Below, piece after piece: positions 53,371-61,681 of a stretch of DNA of 64,000 bases. This DNA comes from Terriglobia bacterium (GTDB lineage Bacteria; Acidobacteriota; Terriglobia; Acidiferrales; UBA7541). Position numbers and translations under genes: made by a program. The stretch covers positions 62,001 to 126,000 of the forward strand of contig JAIQFB010000019.1 in the NCBI GenBank assembly GCA_020073485.1, read 5' to 3'. The number at the start of each line of letters is the position of its first letter. The first letter of the stretch is position 1. The notes below the pieces were generated by a model. It made no database searches and was not told the DNA's origin. It was given only the letters and a program-made list of their open reading frames with translations.

Positions 53371-55416
53371 ATGAACACGTTTCCGGTTGGCACTCTCTTC
53401 GCGCTTAGCCTTACGGCCTACTTGGGCGGCGCGTTTGCTTGTCTCGCGAGTTGGCAAAAGCCGACGCTCTGCCGCTACATCTGTTGCGGCAGCGCTTTGG
53501 CAGGCGCCGTCTTCGGCGGCCTTGCCGCAGTACTCGGCATTCTGCAAGGAACGCCGCTCCTCTGGTCGTTCTCATCGGGAATTCCACTCTTCACGTACAG
53601 CTTTGAGTACGATGCTCTCGCTGGTTTCTTCAACTTGACCTTGGCGATTCTGGCAGGCGCGGTTTCCCTTTACTCCTTCAGCTACCTAAGAGAATTCGAA
53701 GGTAAGAGGAACATCGGTTTCTTCGGCTTCTTATTCCTTCTCTTGCTTCTCAGCTTGATTGTCGTTTTTACCGCTGCCAATGCCTTCCTGTTCTTGATGG
53801 GGTGGGAAGTGATGGCACTGGTTGCCTACGGGCTGGTCACGTTTTACCACGAAGATCGGGAGACCAGGCGAGCCGGCTTGCTCTACATCGTCATGGCTCA
53901 CATCGATGCCGGGTGCTTGCTCCTCGGTTTCGCTCTATTGATGCAGGTCAGCGGCAGCGCGGACTTCGCGAGCTTTCGCACTGCCGCAGCGCAATTGTCC
54001 AGTGGCCAGCAAGCCACCGCATTTGTTTTTTTCTTCCTCGGCTTTGGCATCAAGGCGGGCATCATTCCGTTCCACATCTGGCTCCCCGCTGCGCACCCGG
54101 TCGCGCCCAGCAATATCTCGGCGCTGCTTTCCGGAATCGTGCTCAAGGCAGGCATCTATGGCATGGCGCGCATTTTTCTGGGTGGCCTGGGAGTGCTGCC
54201 ATCGTGGGCCGGTTTGCTGGTGCTCATCGTAGGTGTGGCCTCTGCTGTTCTCGGTGTCTTATATGCCTTGATGGAGCATGACATCAAACGATTACTGGCC
54301 TACCACAGTATTGAGAATATCGGGATCATTCTCATCGGCCTTGGCGCTACATTAGTTTTCCGCGCTGCTGGACATCCGCAGCTCGCGGCAGTAGCTCTGA
54401 TCGCCGCGATATTTCACACTCTGAATCACGCGATCTTCAAGTGTCTTTTGTTCCTGGGAGCCGGGTCGGTGCTCCACTCGACGGGGACGCGAAACATGGA
54501 GGAAATGGGCGGGCTGATTCGTCCGATGCCAGTGACAGCTTTCTGTTTTCTCATCGGGGCGGTCGCCATCTCCGGGCTTCCCCCGCTGAACGGATTTGTT
54601 AGCGAGTGGCTGACCTACCAGAGTCTCTTGGCCGGTTATGGTGCGACCGGAGGGTTGACGAGAATCCTATTTCCGCTCGCGGGATCCATGCTCGCATTGA
54701 CGGGAGCCTTAGCCGCCGCTTGTTTTGTAAAGGCCTTCGCGATTACGTTCCTTGCGCTGCCGCGCGGCGCCGAGTCCCGCCAAGTGCATGAGGCACCTCG
54801 GTCCATGCTGGTGGGCATGGGCTGGCTGACAGTGGCCTGTCTGGCCCTCGGCCTAGGAGCTACCTGGTTCCTCCCGGTCTTCGACACGCTGACTGAGCAA
54901 CTTCTCGGACAACGAGTTGGCACAAATCTGATTAGCGGGCATGGATTGGTGCTCTCTGCGGGAATGCCCCATGGGGGTACGGTATCCACGGCGGTCATTG
55001 GATTTGGGCTCGTGATTTTGCTGATTCCTTCTGTTCTCCTGGTATCGAACGGGGCGAGACGGTTTGCGTGGAAGCGGGGACCAACATGGGACTGCGGCTT
55101 GCCTGGCCTCTCGGAAGAGAATGAATATACGGCTACGGCATTTTCAAAACCATTGCGGATGATATTCTCCGCGCTGTATCAACCGCGCCGTGAGATTCAA
55201 GCCGTTTTCGATGTGTCCCCCTATTTTCCGAAGGAGATCCGTTTCGAGAGTGAGATCGAACCGACATTCGAGAAGCGGCTGTATATTCCGCTAAGAGATC
55301 TCCTGCTGCGGTTCGCTATCAGGATGCGACCCATTCAGGCCGGGAGCATTCATGCCTATTTGGCATACATTTTTGTAACCCTCATCTTGCTATTGCTGTT
55401 TGGAGTTCGCCCGTGA
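53371..55416 (+). CDS. Ehr-like complex, HyfB-type (Mrp/NuoL-like) membrane subunit
   Basis: 681 residues with 14 to 16 membrane helices. It has the proton-pump family blocks: FLFLMGWEVMALVAYGLVTF (key Glu in TM5), GIKAGIIPFHIWLPAAHPVAPSNISALLSG near residue 227 (Lys in TM7 and the conserved HxWLPxAHP), LLAYHSIENIGIILIGLG, and LNHAIFKCLLFLGAGSV (Lys in TM12, split). The C-terminal 120 residues extend like HyfB/HycC. First gene of a six-gene operon; the stop overlaps the next start by GTGA. No strong ribosome site is seen before ATG 53371. Confidence 0.9.
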   Translation: MNTFPVGTLFALSLTAYLGGAFACLASWQKPTLCRYICCGSALAGAVFGGLAAVLGILQGTPLLWSFSSGIPLFTYSFEYDALAGFFNLTLAILAGAVSLYSFSYLREFEGKRNIGFFGFLFLLLLLSLIVVFTAANAFLFLMGWEVMALVAYGLVTFYHEDRETRRAGLLYIVMAHIDAGCLLLGFALLMQVSGSADFASFRTAAAQLSSGQQATAFVFFFLGFGIKAGIIPFHIWLPAAHPVAPSNISALLSGIVLKAGIYGMARIFLGGLGVLPSWAGLLVLIVGVASAVLGVLYALMEHDIKRLLAYHSIENIGIILIGLGATLVFRAAGHPQLAAVALIAAIFHTLNHAIFKCLLFLGAGSVLHSTGTRNMEEMGGLIRPMPVTAFCFLIGAVAISGLPPLNGFVSEWLTYQSLLAGYGATGGLTRILFPLAGSMLALTGALAAACFVKAFAITFLALPRGAESRQVHEAPRSMLVGMGWLTVACLALGLGATWFLPVFDTLTEQLLGQRVGTNLISGHGLVLSAGMPHGGTVSTAVIGFGLVILLIPSVLLVSNGARRFAWKRGPTWDCGLPGLSEENEYTATAFSKPLRMIFSALYQPRREIQAVFDVSPYFPKEIRFESEIEPTFEKRLYIPLRDLLLRFAIRMRPIQAGSIHAYLAYIFVTLILLLLFGVRP

Positions 55417-56354
55417 CCGGCCTGTTAGCCAAAGCAGGTCTGCAGTTGGTTTTGTTATTACTCGTAGCTCCGCTCTTCAGCGGCATCATTAAGACTCTGA
55501 AGGCCAGACTGCAGACACGCCGCGGGCCGGGCGTCCTTCAATCCTACCGCGACATCTTCAAGCTGCTTCACAAAGGGATGGTCATTCCGGAGACCGCGTC
55601 GTGGATTTTCTCGGCGACTCCCTACATCGTCTTTGTGACGGCCGCCCTTGTAGGGCTCATGATTCCCATGACCACGACAGACGCCCCGCTCAGCCTGTTC
55701 GGTGGTGTACTCGCGGTCGTATATCTGTTGGCGCTCGGGCGTTTCTTCCTTGCCCTTGGAGGGCTTGATGCAGGCAGCTCGTTCGGCGGCCTGGGTAGCA
55801 GCCGGGAAATGACGATTTCGGCGATTGCCGAACCTGCGATGATGCTCGCGATTTTCACGGTGGCATTGGCGGCAAGCTCCACAAACCTGAGTGAAATGGC
55901 CAAAGTCGCCGTGAGCCAAAGCTGGAAGTTTCTGGCCCCCTCGCAGATGTTGGCATTCGCGGCGCTGTTTATCGTGCTGATTGCGGAAACGGGCCGCATT
56001 CCCGTTGACAACCCGGCGACACATCTCGAATTGACCATGATTCATGAAGCCATGATCCTTGAGTATTCCGGACCATACCTCGCGCTGCTGGAATGGGGCG
56101 CATCGATCAAACAACTTGTCCTTATGACGCTGGTGGTCAACACGTTCTTTCCGTTCGGTTTGAGTTCCGACTGGACGGCCCGAGGACTTGGTCTGGGCTT
56201 GATCTTTTACCTTACCAAGATGCTTCTGCTGTTATGCCTGATCGTTTTGGTGGAAACCACAAACGCGAAATTGCGGCTCTTTCGAGTGCCGGAACTGCTC
56301 ATGATTTCTTTTATCTTTGGAGCGCTCGCGCTCATTTCCACATTCCTATTCTGA
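55413..56354 (+). CDS. Ehr-like complex, HyfC-type (NuoH-like) membrane subunit
   Basis: 313 residues, eight helices. It has the quinone/hydrogenase-anchor pattern of NuoH: ARLQTRRGPGVLQSYRDIFKLLHKG near residue 30 (conserved RxGP and the loop facing the NuoB/NuoD-like subunits), SSREMTISAIAEPAMML near 130 (key Glu residues), and ETGRIPVDNPATHLELTMIHEAM near 190. HyfC/HycD of formate hydrogenlyase share these. Starts at GTG 55413 inside the previous stop. Confidence 0.9.
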   Translation: MTGLLAKAGLQLVLLLLVAPLFSGIIKTLKARLQTRRGPGVLQSYRDIFKLLHKGMVIPETASWIFSATPYIVFVTAALVGLMIPMTTTDAPLSLFGGVLAVVYLLALGRFFLALGGLDAGSSFGGLGSSREMTISAIAEPAMMLAIFTVALAASSTNLSEMAKVAVSQSWKFLAPSQMLAFAALFIVLIAETGRIPVDNPATHLELTMIHEAMILEYSGPYLALLEWGASIKQLVLMTLVVNTFFPFGLSSDWTARGLGLGLIFYLTKMLLLLCLIVLVETTNAKLRLFRVPELLMISFIFGALALISTFLF

Positions 56355-56362
56355 GGCTTTAC

Positions 56363-57049
56363 ATGACCTTTTTCCAGAATCCGGAGTTCGGCGATAGAAT
56401 CATCACGCTCATGGCGGCGCTGGTCCTCGTGCTGCAGATCGCCGCGGTCGGGCAGCGCTGGCTCGTTTCGAGCATCCGCATTTTCGCGGTGCAGTCGTTC
56501 CTTTTGGCCACAATCGCCGGCGTCATCGCGTACTTCAACCACGCCAGCCATATTTATGTCGTTGCCTTCCTCACGCTCTTCTTGAAGGCGGTGCTGCTTC
56601 CTTGGCTGCTGGAGGGTCTTGTGGAAAGAATCGGAATCCGGCGGGAGATTGAGCCGCTGATCAACGCCCCTTTGTCGATTCTCATTGCAGGCTGCCTGAC
56701 CCTGGTGGGGTATGTAGTCGCCGAATCCTTCTACCATCCTGAAGAAACTTCGGTCCGGGCGGCCCTGGGGCATAACACTCTTGGCGTGGCCATTGCGCTG
56801 TTCCTGATCGGTTTCTTCACCATGCTGAATCGTCGTAAAGCTTTGTCGCAGGTCATGGGGTTGCTTTCCCTGGAGAATGGCCTCTTCCTAGCTGCGATCT
56901 CGTTGACGTATGGAATGCCGTTGATCGTTGAGCTCGGTATCTTTTTTGACGTCCTCGTCGCCGTAATGGTTCTCGGGATTCTCGCCTTCCGAATCCGCGA
57001 GGCGTTCGATTCGATGGACGTCAGCAAGCTTCGGAAGCTGCGAGAATAG
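56363..57049 (+). CDS. Ehr-like complex, HyfE-type membrane subunit
   Basis: 228 residues and about seven helices. The first half is typical of HyfE, and the second half resembles NuoK (LGHNTLGVAIALFLIGFFTMLNRRKALSQVMGLLSLENGLFLAA near 133-177, quoted by position, with Glu in SLENG conserved). It ends with a basic tail (DVSKLRKLRE). ATG 56363 lies 8 nt after the previous stop and fits the family N-terminus better than an upstream in-frame start. Confidence 0.88.
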   Translation: MTFFQNPEFGDRIITLMAALVLVLQIAAVGQRWLVSSIRIFAVQSFLLATIAGVIAYFNHASHIYVVAFLTLFLKAVLLPWLLEGLVERIGIRREIEPLINAPLSILIAGCLTLVGYVVAESFYHPEETSVRAALGHNTLGVAIALFLIGFFTMLNRRKALSQVMGLLSLENGLFLAAISLTYGMPLIVELGIFFDVLVAVMVLGILAFRIREAFDSMDVSKLRKLRE

Positions 57050-57057
57050 GCCGACGT

Positions 57058-58560
57058 ATGATTTTGCTCTGGCTCCTTATCGTTCCTCTTACCGCCAGTC
57101 CTCTGGCCTTCTTTCTCCGAAGACGGTCCGTCATGGAGGTGGTGAATCTCGCTGCCTTCACCATTCTGCTGTGCCTGGCCGCGGCACTGGGGTTTCAGGT
57201 ACTTCGGAGTGGCCCCGTTTCGCTTTGGGATGGATTCTTTTACGCGGACGATCTCAGCGCGTTGGTTGTTCTCTTGACGAGTTTCGTAGCACTCGTATGT
57301 TCCATCTATGCCGTCGGCTATTTGCGTCAGGATGAGAGAAACGGGATTTTCCGGGAGAAGCAGGAATTGCCCTCCACGCTTGTCATTCCCAAGTTGCGAG
57401 AGTACTACTCCCTTACGCCCCTGTTTGTTTTCTCCATGGTTCTGGTGGCTCTCGCCAACAACCTCGGAATACTTTGGGTGGCAATCGAGGGAACCACATT
57501 GGCCTCGGTGTTCCTGGTCATATTTTACGGGCGCGAAACATCTCTTGAAGCTGCGTGGAAGTACGCCATCATCGGGGGCGTTGGCCTCTCCATGGCCCTG
57601 TTCGGCACGATTCTGACCTACTATTCCGCTCATCAGGCCCTCGGAACGGAAACGCTAGCGGGTCTGAACTGGTCTGTGCTCGTCGAAAACGCCGCCCATC
57701 TGGACAAGCCGACCATGCGGCTGGCCTTCATTCTGATTTTACTAGGGTACGGAACGAAGGCTGGCATCGCTCCCATGCATACCTGGAAGCCAGATGCTTA
57801 CAGTGAAGCGCCGATCCCGGCGGCGGCGATGCTCGCCGCAGGCGTCCTCAACTGCGCTCTCTACGGTCTCGTGCGATTCTACATTCTGACCTCCAAATGC
57901 CTGGGCCCGCAGTTTGCCTCTCATCTCTTGATCCTCTTCGGACTGCTTTCGATGGGAGTCGCCGTTCCTTTCATCCTCGTCCAGAAGAACTTCCGGCGTC
58001 TGCTAGCCTATTCCAGCATTGACCATGCTGGAATCATGGTCCTTGCTCTCGGCTTTGGAGGGCCGTTGGGCGTCCTAGGCATGTTTCTTCACATGACATT
58101 TCATTCGATTACTAAGCCCCTGCTTTTCTTTTGCGCCGGGAATGTTCAGCAACACCTGAAGACGGATCTATTCCGCGAGGCGAAAGGGGGACTGATCCAT
58201 TCGATGCCTTTGAGCGGAGTGGCTTTTCTCATGGTGACTCTTGCGGTGACGGGTGCGCCTCCCTTCAGTTTATTCCTGAGCGAGTTCACCATTCTCCGGG
58301 CAGGATTCAGCGGAGGCTATCTTTTTCTACCGATTCTCTTCATCACTTTTCTCGTGGCGATCTTCTCCGGGTTCCTTATCCACATCGCCAGACTTGTGCT
58401 TGGTCCTGATCCGGATCTTCCTCCGGCCGAGACCTGCCGCTGGAAGAAGTCCTCTGTCGTGGGCTTGGCTGTGGTGATTATTGTCATGGGCTTCTGGATA
58501 CCTGCTCCGTTGTTCCGGCTCATTCAGGGCGCAGCGGACATCGTGGTGAACCGACGATGA
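57058..58560 (+). CDS. Ehr-like complex, HyfF-type (NuoN/NuoM-like) membrane subunit
   Basis: 500 residues, about 14 helices, second antiporter-like subunit of the complex. It has NLGILWVAIEGTTLASVFLV (TM5 Glu), LLGYGTKAGIAPMHTWKPDAYSEAP near 222 (TM7 Lys plus MHTWKPDAY), LLAYSSIDHAGIMVLALGFG and the TM12 region HMTFHSITKPLLFFCAGN (Lys). It ends with one extra helix. The stop overlaps the next start by ATGA. Confidence 0.9.
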   Translation: MILLWLLIVPLTASPLAFFLRRRSVMEVVNLAAFTILLCLAAALGFQVLRSGPVSLWDGFFYADDLSALVVLLTSFVALVCSIYAVGYLRQDERNGIFREKQELPSTLVIPKLREYYSLTPLFVFSMVLVALANNLGILWVAIEGTTLASVFLVIFYGRETSLEAAWKYAIIGGVGLSMALFGTILTYYSAHQALGTETLAGLNWSVLVENAAHLDKPTMRLAFILILLGYGTKAGIAPMHTWKPDAYSEAPIPAAAMLAAGVLNCALYGLVRFYILTSKCLGPQFASHLLILFGLLSMGVAVPFILVQKNFRRLLAYSSIDHAGIMVLALGFGGPLGVLGMFLHMTFHSITKPLLFFCAGNVQQHLKTDLFREAKGGLIHSMPLSGVAFLMVTLAVTGAPPFSLFLSEFTILRAGFSGGYLFLPILFITFLVAIFSGFLIHIARLVLGPDPDLPPAETCRWKKSSVVGLAVVIIVMGFWIPAPLFRLIQGAADIVVNRR

Positions 58561-60146
58561 CACAAGCGATGTCTGCATTCTTTGAAGCTCTTCGACAAAA
58601 ATTTGGCGCGCAGATTCAATCGATATCCACGGACCGCGAAGATGAAGTTTATCTTCTTGTCGGGGATTCGGACATTCGAGCTCTTGCCGAATACCTGCGA
58701 AGTGAGTTCGATGCCAGACTGGTTACAGTGTTCGCCGAGGACCGGCGTTCCGCGGAGAGTGTCTTCTTCAACTACTACGTATTTGAACGGAAGGGCGACA
58801 CTCGGTATCTGATTGTGCGGGCCCCGGTACATGCCGACCATCCCGAGTTTCCATCGCTCTCAGCGGGGCTGCCCGCTGTGAACTGGCAAGAGCGCGAAAT
58901 CCAGGATTGGTTCGGTTTGAAGGCCGTCGGACACCCCAATCCTCGCAGGGTCGCCATGCATGACAACTGGCCTGATGTTCATCCCTTGCGCAAAGACTTC
59001 CCGCTAGGGACAGTCCTGCCGCCTTTCGAGGGAGAACGCCACATTTACCGGCCCGCTTTGGGTGAGGGCGTCTTTCAAGTGCCAGTCGGGCCGGTTCATG
59101 CCGGAACCATCGAGCCCGGCCATTTCAATTTCGCGGTGGCTGGTGAGCCGATCCTCTATTTGCAGCTTCGCATGTTCTATACCCATAAGGGCACGGAAAA
59201 GCTCTTTGAGAAATTGCCCATACAGAAAGCCGTGTTTCTCGCGGAGAGCATCTCAGGGGATTCGAGTTTTTCACATGGCACAGCTTTCTGTCAGGCCATC
59301 GAACGCGCGGCTCAGATGGAAGTTCCGTTGCGGGCCCTGATCATGCGAACGATCCTTCTGGAGCTCGAGCGAATCTGCAATCATGTCGCCGACATCGGGG
59401 CGATTGCGAACGACGTTGGCTTCGTCGTTGCCAATGCGCACGCCAGCCGCTTGAAGGAGATGCTGGTCAGCCTAAACGAACAGTTGACGGGTAATCGTCT
59501 CTTACGGGGCATGGTCTGCGTCGGCGGCGTGCGAAGGGGCTGGGATGCCGTGCAACTGGTCGCCCTCCGTGCCGCAATCGAGGTTTTCGCAAGTGAATTT
59601 CAGGATTTAGTCGCGCTGATTGACTCCTCTGAATCCACTCGCGACCGTTTGGAACAGACCGGGGTCCTTCGCCCTGAAAAGGCAAAGGATTTGGGAATCG
59701 TAGGTGTGGTCGGACGCGCCTCAGGCGTGGATTTGGACGTTCGGCGCGATCACCCGTATGCGGCCTATGGCAGATACTCCTTCCGCGTGCCGGTCTATCA
59801 GGTTGGCGATGTGACCCACCGGATGCAGGTCCGCGGCGACGAGGTGCGCGAATCCCTGGGCATCATCCGCGGCGCCGCCGATGAGAGTCTGCACGGAGAT
59901 TTCCGCGCTCAAGTCCCGCCCATTCCCGCGGACCGCTGCGCGCTCAGCGCCGTCGAGGGATGGCGTGGCGAAATCATTCATTGGATTCGTACCGGCCCCG
60001 ACAATCACCTCGAACGTTGCAAGATCAAGGACCCCTCGCTCAACAACTGGCCGGCGCTAGTCGAGGCCGTCCAAGGAAATATCATTGCGGACTTTCCGGT
60101 AATCAATAAGAGTTTCAATCTTTCCTACTCGGGAACGGATCGCTAG
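58557..60146 (+). CDS. Ehr-like complex, HyfG/HycE-type fused NuoC-NuoD subunit without NiFe ligands
   Basis: 529 residues. The N-terminal NuoC-like domain (1-160) has NWQEREIQDWFGLKAVGHP. The NuoD/hydrogenase large-subunit domain follows. Where HycE-type hydrogenases have the first CxxC motif, this protein has SISGDSSFSHG (about residues 230-240); where they end with the second Cys pair, it has DPSLNNW near 495. All four NiFe-binding cysteines are therefore missing and the protein cannot hold the NiFe centre. Conserved structural blocks remain (LRALIMRTILLELERICNH, ANDVGFVVANAHASRL). This is the mark of energy-converting-hydrogenase-related (Ehr) complexes; the redox partner is unknown. Confidence 0.9.
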   Translation: MTQAMSAFFEALRQKFGAQIQSISTDREDEVYLLVGDSDIRALAEYLRSEFDARLVTVFAEDRRSAESVFFNYYVFERKGDTRYLIVRAPVHADHPEFPSLSAGLPAVNWQEREIQDWFGLKAVGHPNPRRVAMHDNWPDVHPLRKDFPLGTVLPPFEGERHIYRPALGEGVFQVPVGPVHAGTIEPGHFNFAVAGEPILYLQLRMFYTHKGTEKLFEKLPIQKAVFLAESISGDSSFSHGTAFCQAIERAAQMEVPLRALIMRTILLELERICNHVADIGAIANDVGFVVANAHASRLKEMLVSLNEQLTGNRLLRGMVCVGGVRRGWDAVQLVALRAAIEVFASEFQDLVALIDSSESTRDRLEQTGVLRPEKAKDLGIVGVVGRASGVDLDVRRDHPYAAYGRYSFRVPVYQVGDVTHRMQVRGDEVRESLGIIRGAADESLHGDFRAQVPPIPADRCALSAVEGWRGEIIHWIRTGPDNHLERCKIKDPSLNNWPALVEAVQGNIIADFPVINKSFNLSYSGTDR

Positions 60147-60149
60147 CCC

Positions 60150-61019
60150 ATGTTCAAGATCATCCAGAAAACGATCGCGACCGGCATTGTAACGACGAAG
60201 TATCCCGGCGAGCCCGCTCAAATCTCCGAGCAATTTCGCGGGCGGCCGAGCTTCGACTTCGAAAAATGGAAGGATGCGCGTCCCGCTACAGAAGTCTGCC
60301 CAACCGGAGCGATTTCCGTGTGTGATGAGGGTGGATCGCGGCGGGTCACAGTCGACTACGGTCTGTGCGTTTTCTGCGGCTTGTGTGCGGAAGCGTCAGC
60401 CGATCAGGCTGTGCGAATCACCCAGGAATTTGAGCTGGCAAGTGCGGACCGCCGTAACCTCGTCTTAACCGCGGAATACTCGTTGAACACCGACCGGACC
60501 CATCGGGAGTTGCGCGCCGTGCATCAGCGCCTCGGCGATCTCGAAGAAGACGTCGAGAGTGTTGGACAGAAAGCGCGCAAGAATATTCAAAAACTCCTGA
60601 AGCGCTCCCTTGCCATTCGACAAGTGGACGCAGGTTCATGCAATGGATGCGAACTCGAAATCGTTGCCCTGAACAATCCTGTCTATGACCTGGAACGCTT
60701 CGGCATTCAATTTGTTGCATCTCCGCGTCACGCCGATATGCTCCTGGTCACCGGGCCTGTCACACGAAATATGGAGCTGGCCCTGTTGAAAACCTACCAA
60801 GCTATGCCAGAACCGAAAGTTGTAGTCGCGGTTGGTGCCTGCGGCATCAGTGGCGGCATCTTTGGCAAGAACTACGCCTCTCTTGGAGGCGTCGACAACG
60901 TCGTGCCCGTCGACGTTTACATTCCTGGATGTCCACCCCGACCGCAAGCTCTCCTCCACGGAATCCTGCTCGCTGTCGGACGACTTGGCGAAAGACTGTA
61001 CGATGACCGCCGCGGTTAA
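60150..61019 (+). CDS. Ehr-like complex, ferredoxin-NuoB fusion (HyfH/HyfI-like)
   Basis: 289 residues. The ferredoxin-like N-terminus keeps Cys50 (VCPTGAI) and Cys73, Cys76, Cys79 (GLCVFCGLC). In the 2[4Fe-4S] fold these four are exactly the ligands of one cluster; the ligands of the other are all lost (the residues before CPTGAI, and the Cys after Cys79 is replaced in CAEASAD). A NuoB-like domain follows a helical linker (about 115-150), with CNGC (162-165), GACG near 229 and PGCPPRP near 260, the N2-type cluster. Two genes (HyfH and HyfI) are thus fused. It lies 3 nt after the HyfG-like gene and is the last of the operon. Confidence 0.88.
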   Translation: MFKIIQKTIATGIVTTKYPGEPAQISEQFRGRPSFDFEKWKDARPATEVCPTGAISVCDEGGSRRVTVDYGLCVFCGLCAEASADQAVRITQEFELASADRRNLVLTAEYSLNTDRTHRELRAVHQRLGDLEEDVESVGQKARKNIQKLLKRSLAIRQVDAGSCNGCELEIVALNNPVYDLERFGIQFVASPRHADMLLVTGPVTRNMELALLKTYQAMPEPKVVVAVGACGISGGIFGKNYASLGGVDNVVPVDVYIPGCPPRPQALLHGILLAVGRLGERLYDDRRG

Positions 61020-61681
61020 AACTCCCTTGCACGGGTACACCCCCGGGCTTGAAGCGTAAATGCAAGCCACCCAACTGGGAACAAACTACCGAAGAACACC
61101 AAGGAAATAAGCAGAACAACACTTACGCAAATCATTGAGAGGTAAAGATCGGCCTGTTCAAAGTTGGGCTCATAAACCGGGGAATGAAAAATGTCTAAGA
61201 GATCAAAGAAAATCGTTTGTAAGGTATCCTGACGCGTTTCAATTTTACAGGAATTCCGAGAAGTGAGTTTTTCAACAACCACTATCCTTCCCACTAGTGA
61301 TCAGGGGAAGCGTCACGTTCTAAGATGGTGGGAATCCCTGTCATGGATCCAGACGGCCCTTCAGGGCGCTGGTTGCTCGCCTTCTTGTCTCGGCCTTTGG
61401 ATTGAATTGTGCCCGGCGAACGTGAGCGCCAAACTCATATTTCCCGCCCGCAAGAACACTGGTTGCTAAGTGTCCTTTTCTAGGCGTTTTCGCGGGTGCT
61501 TTTCGCCAAGGTTTTTAGCTCACCCAATCAGGAGCCGGACGCGGACCGGGGTGGAGGGAAGGGCCTAATACGACAAGGCTCGGGGTTTCCGAATGCGCCG
61601 CAATCCGGGCTGAAACTGGAAGTAGAAGCGACATCGGTGATACCTCCCAAGTCTAGACTTCTGGCTCGTGTGTCGTAGGAA
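61020..61681. other. Intergenic region, no supported gene
   Basis: 662 bases between the convergent Ehr-like operon and the STAND gene. A minus frame at 61016-61294 encodes a peptide with one hydrophobic stretch (MICVSVVLLISLVFFG), but no ribosome site or family is recognised. An A-rich stretch near 61180-61215 follows the operon. No clear terminator hairpin or repeat is seen. Confidence 0.4.

Noticed and set aside
61016-61294. 92-codon minus frame with one hydrophobic stretch after the Ehr-like operon
   Set aside because: No Shine-Dalgarno, no family, and it overlaps the end of the convergent operon; support is too weak for a gene call.
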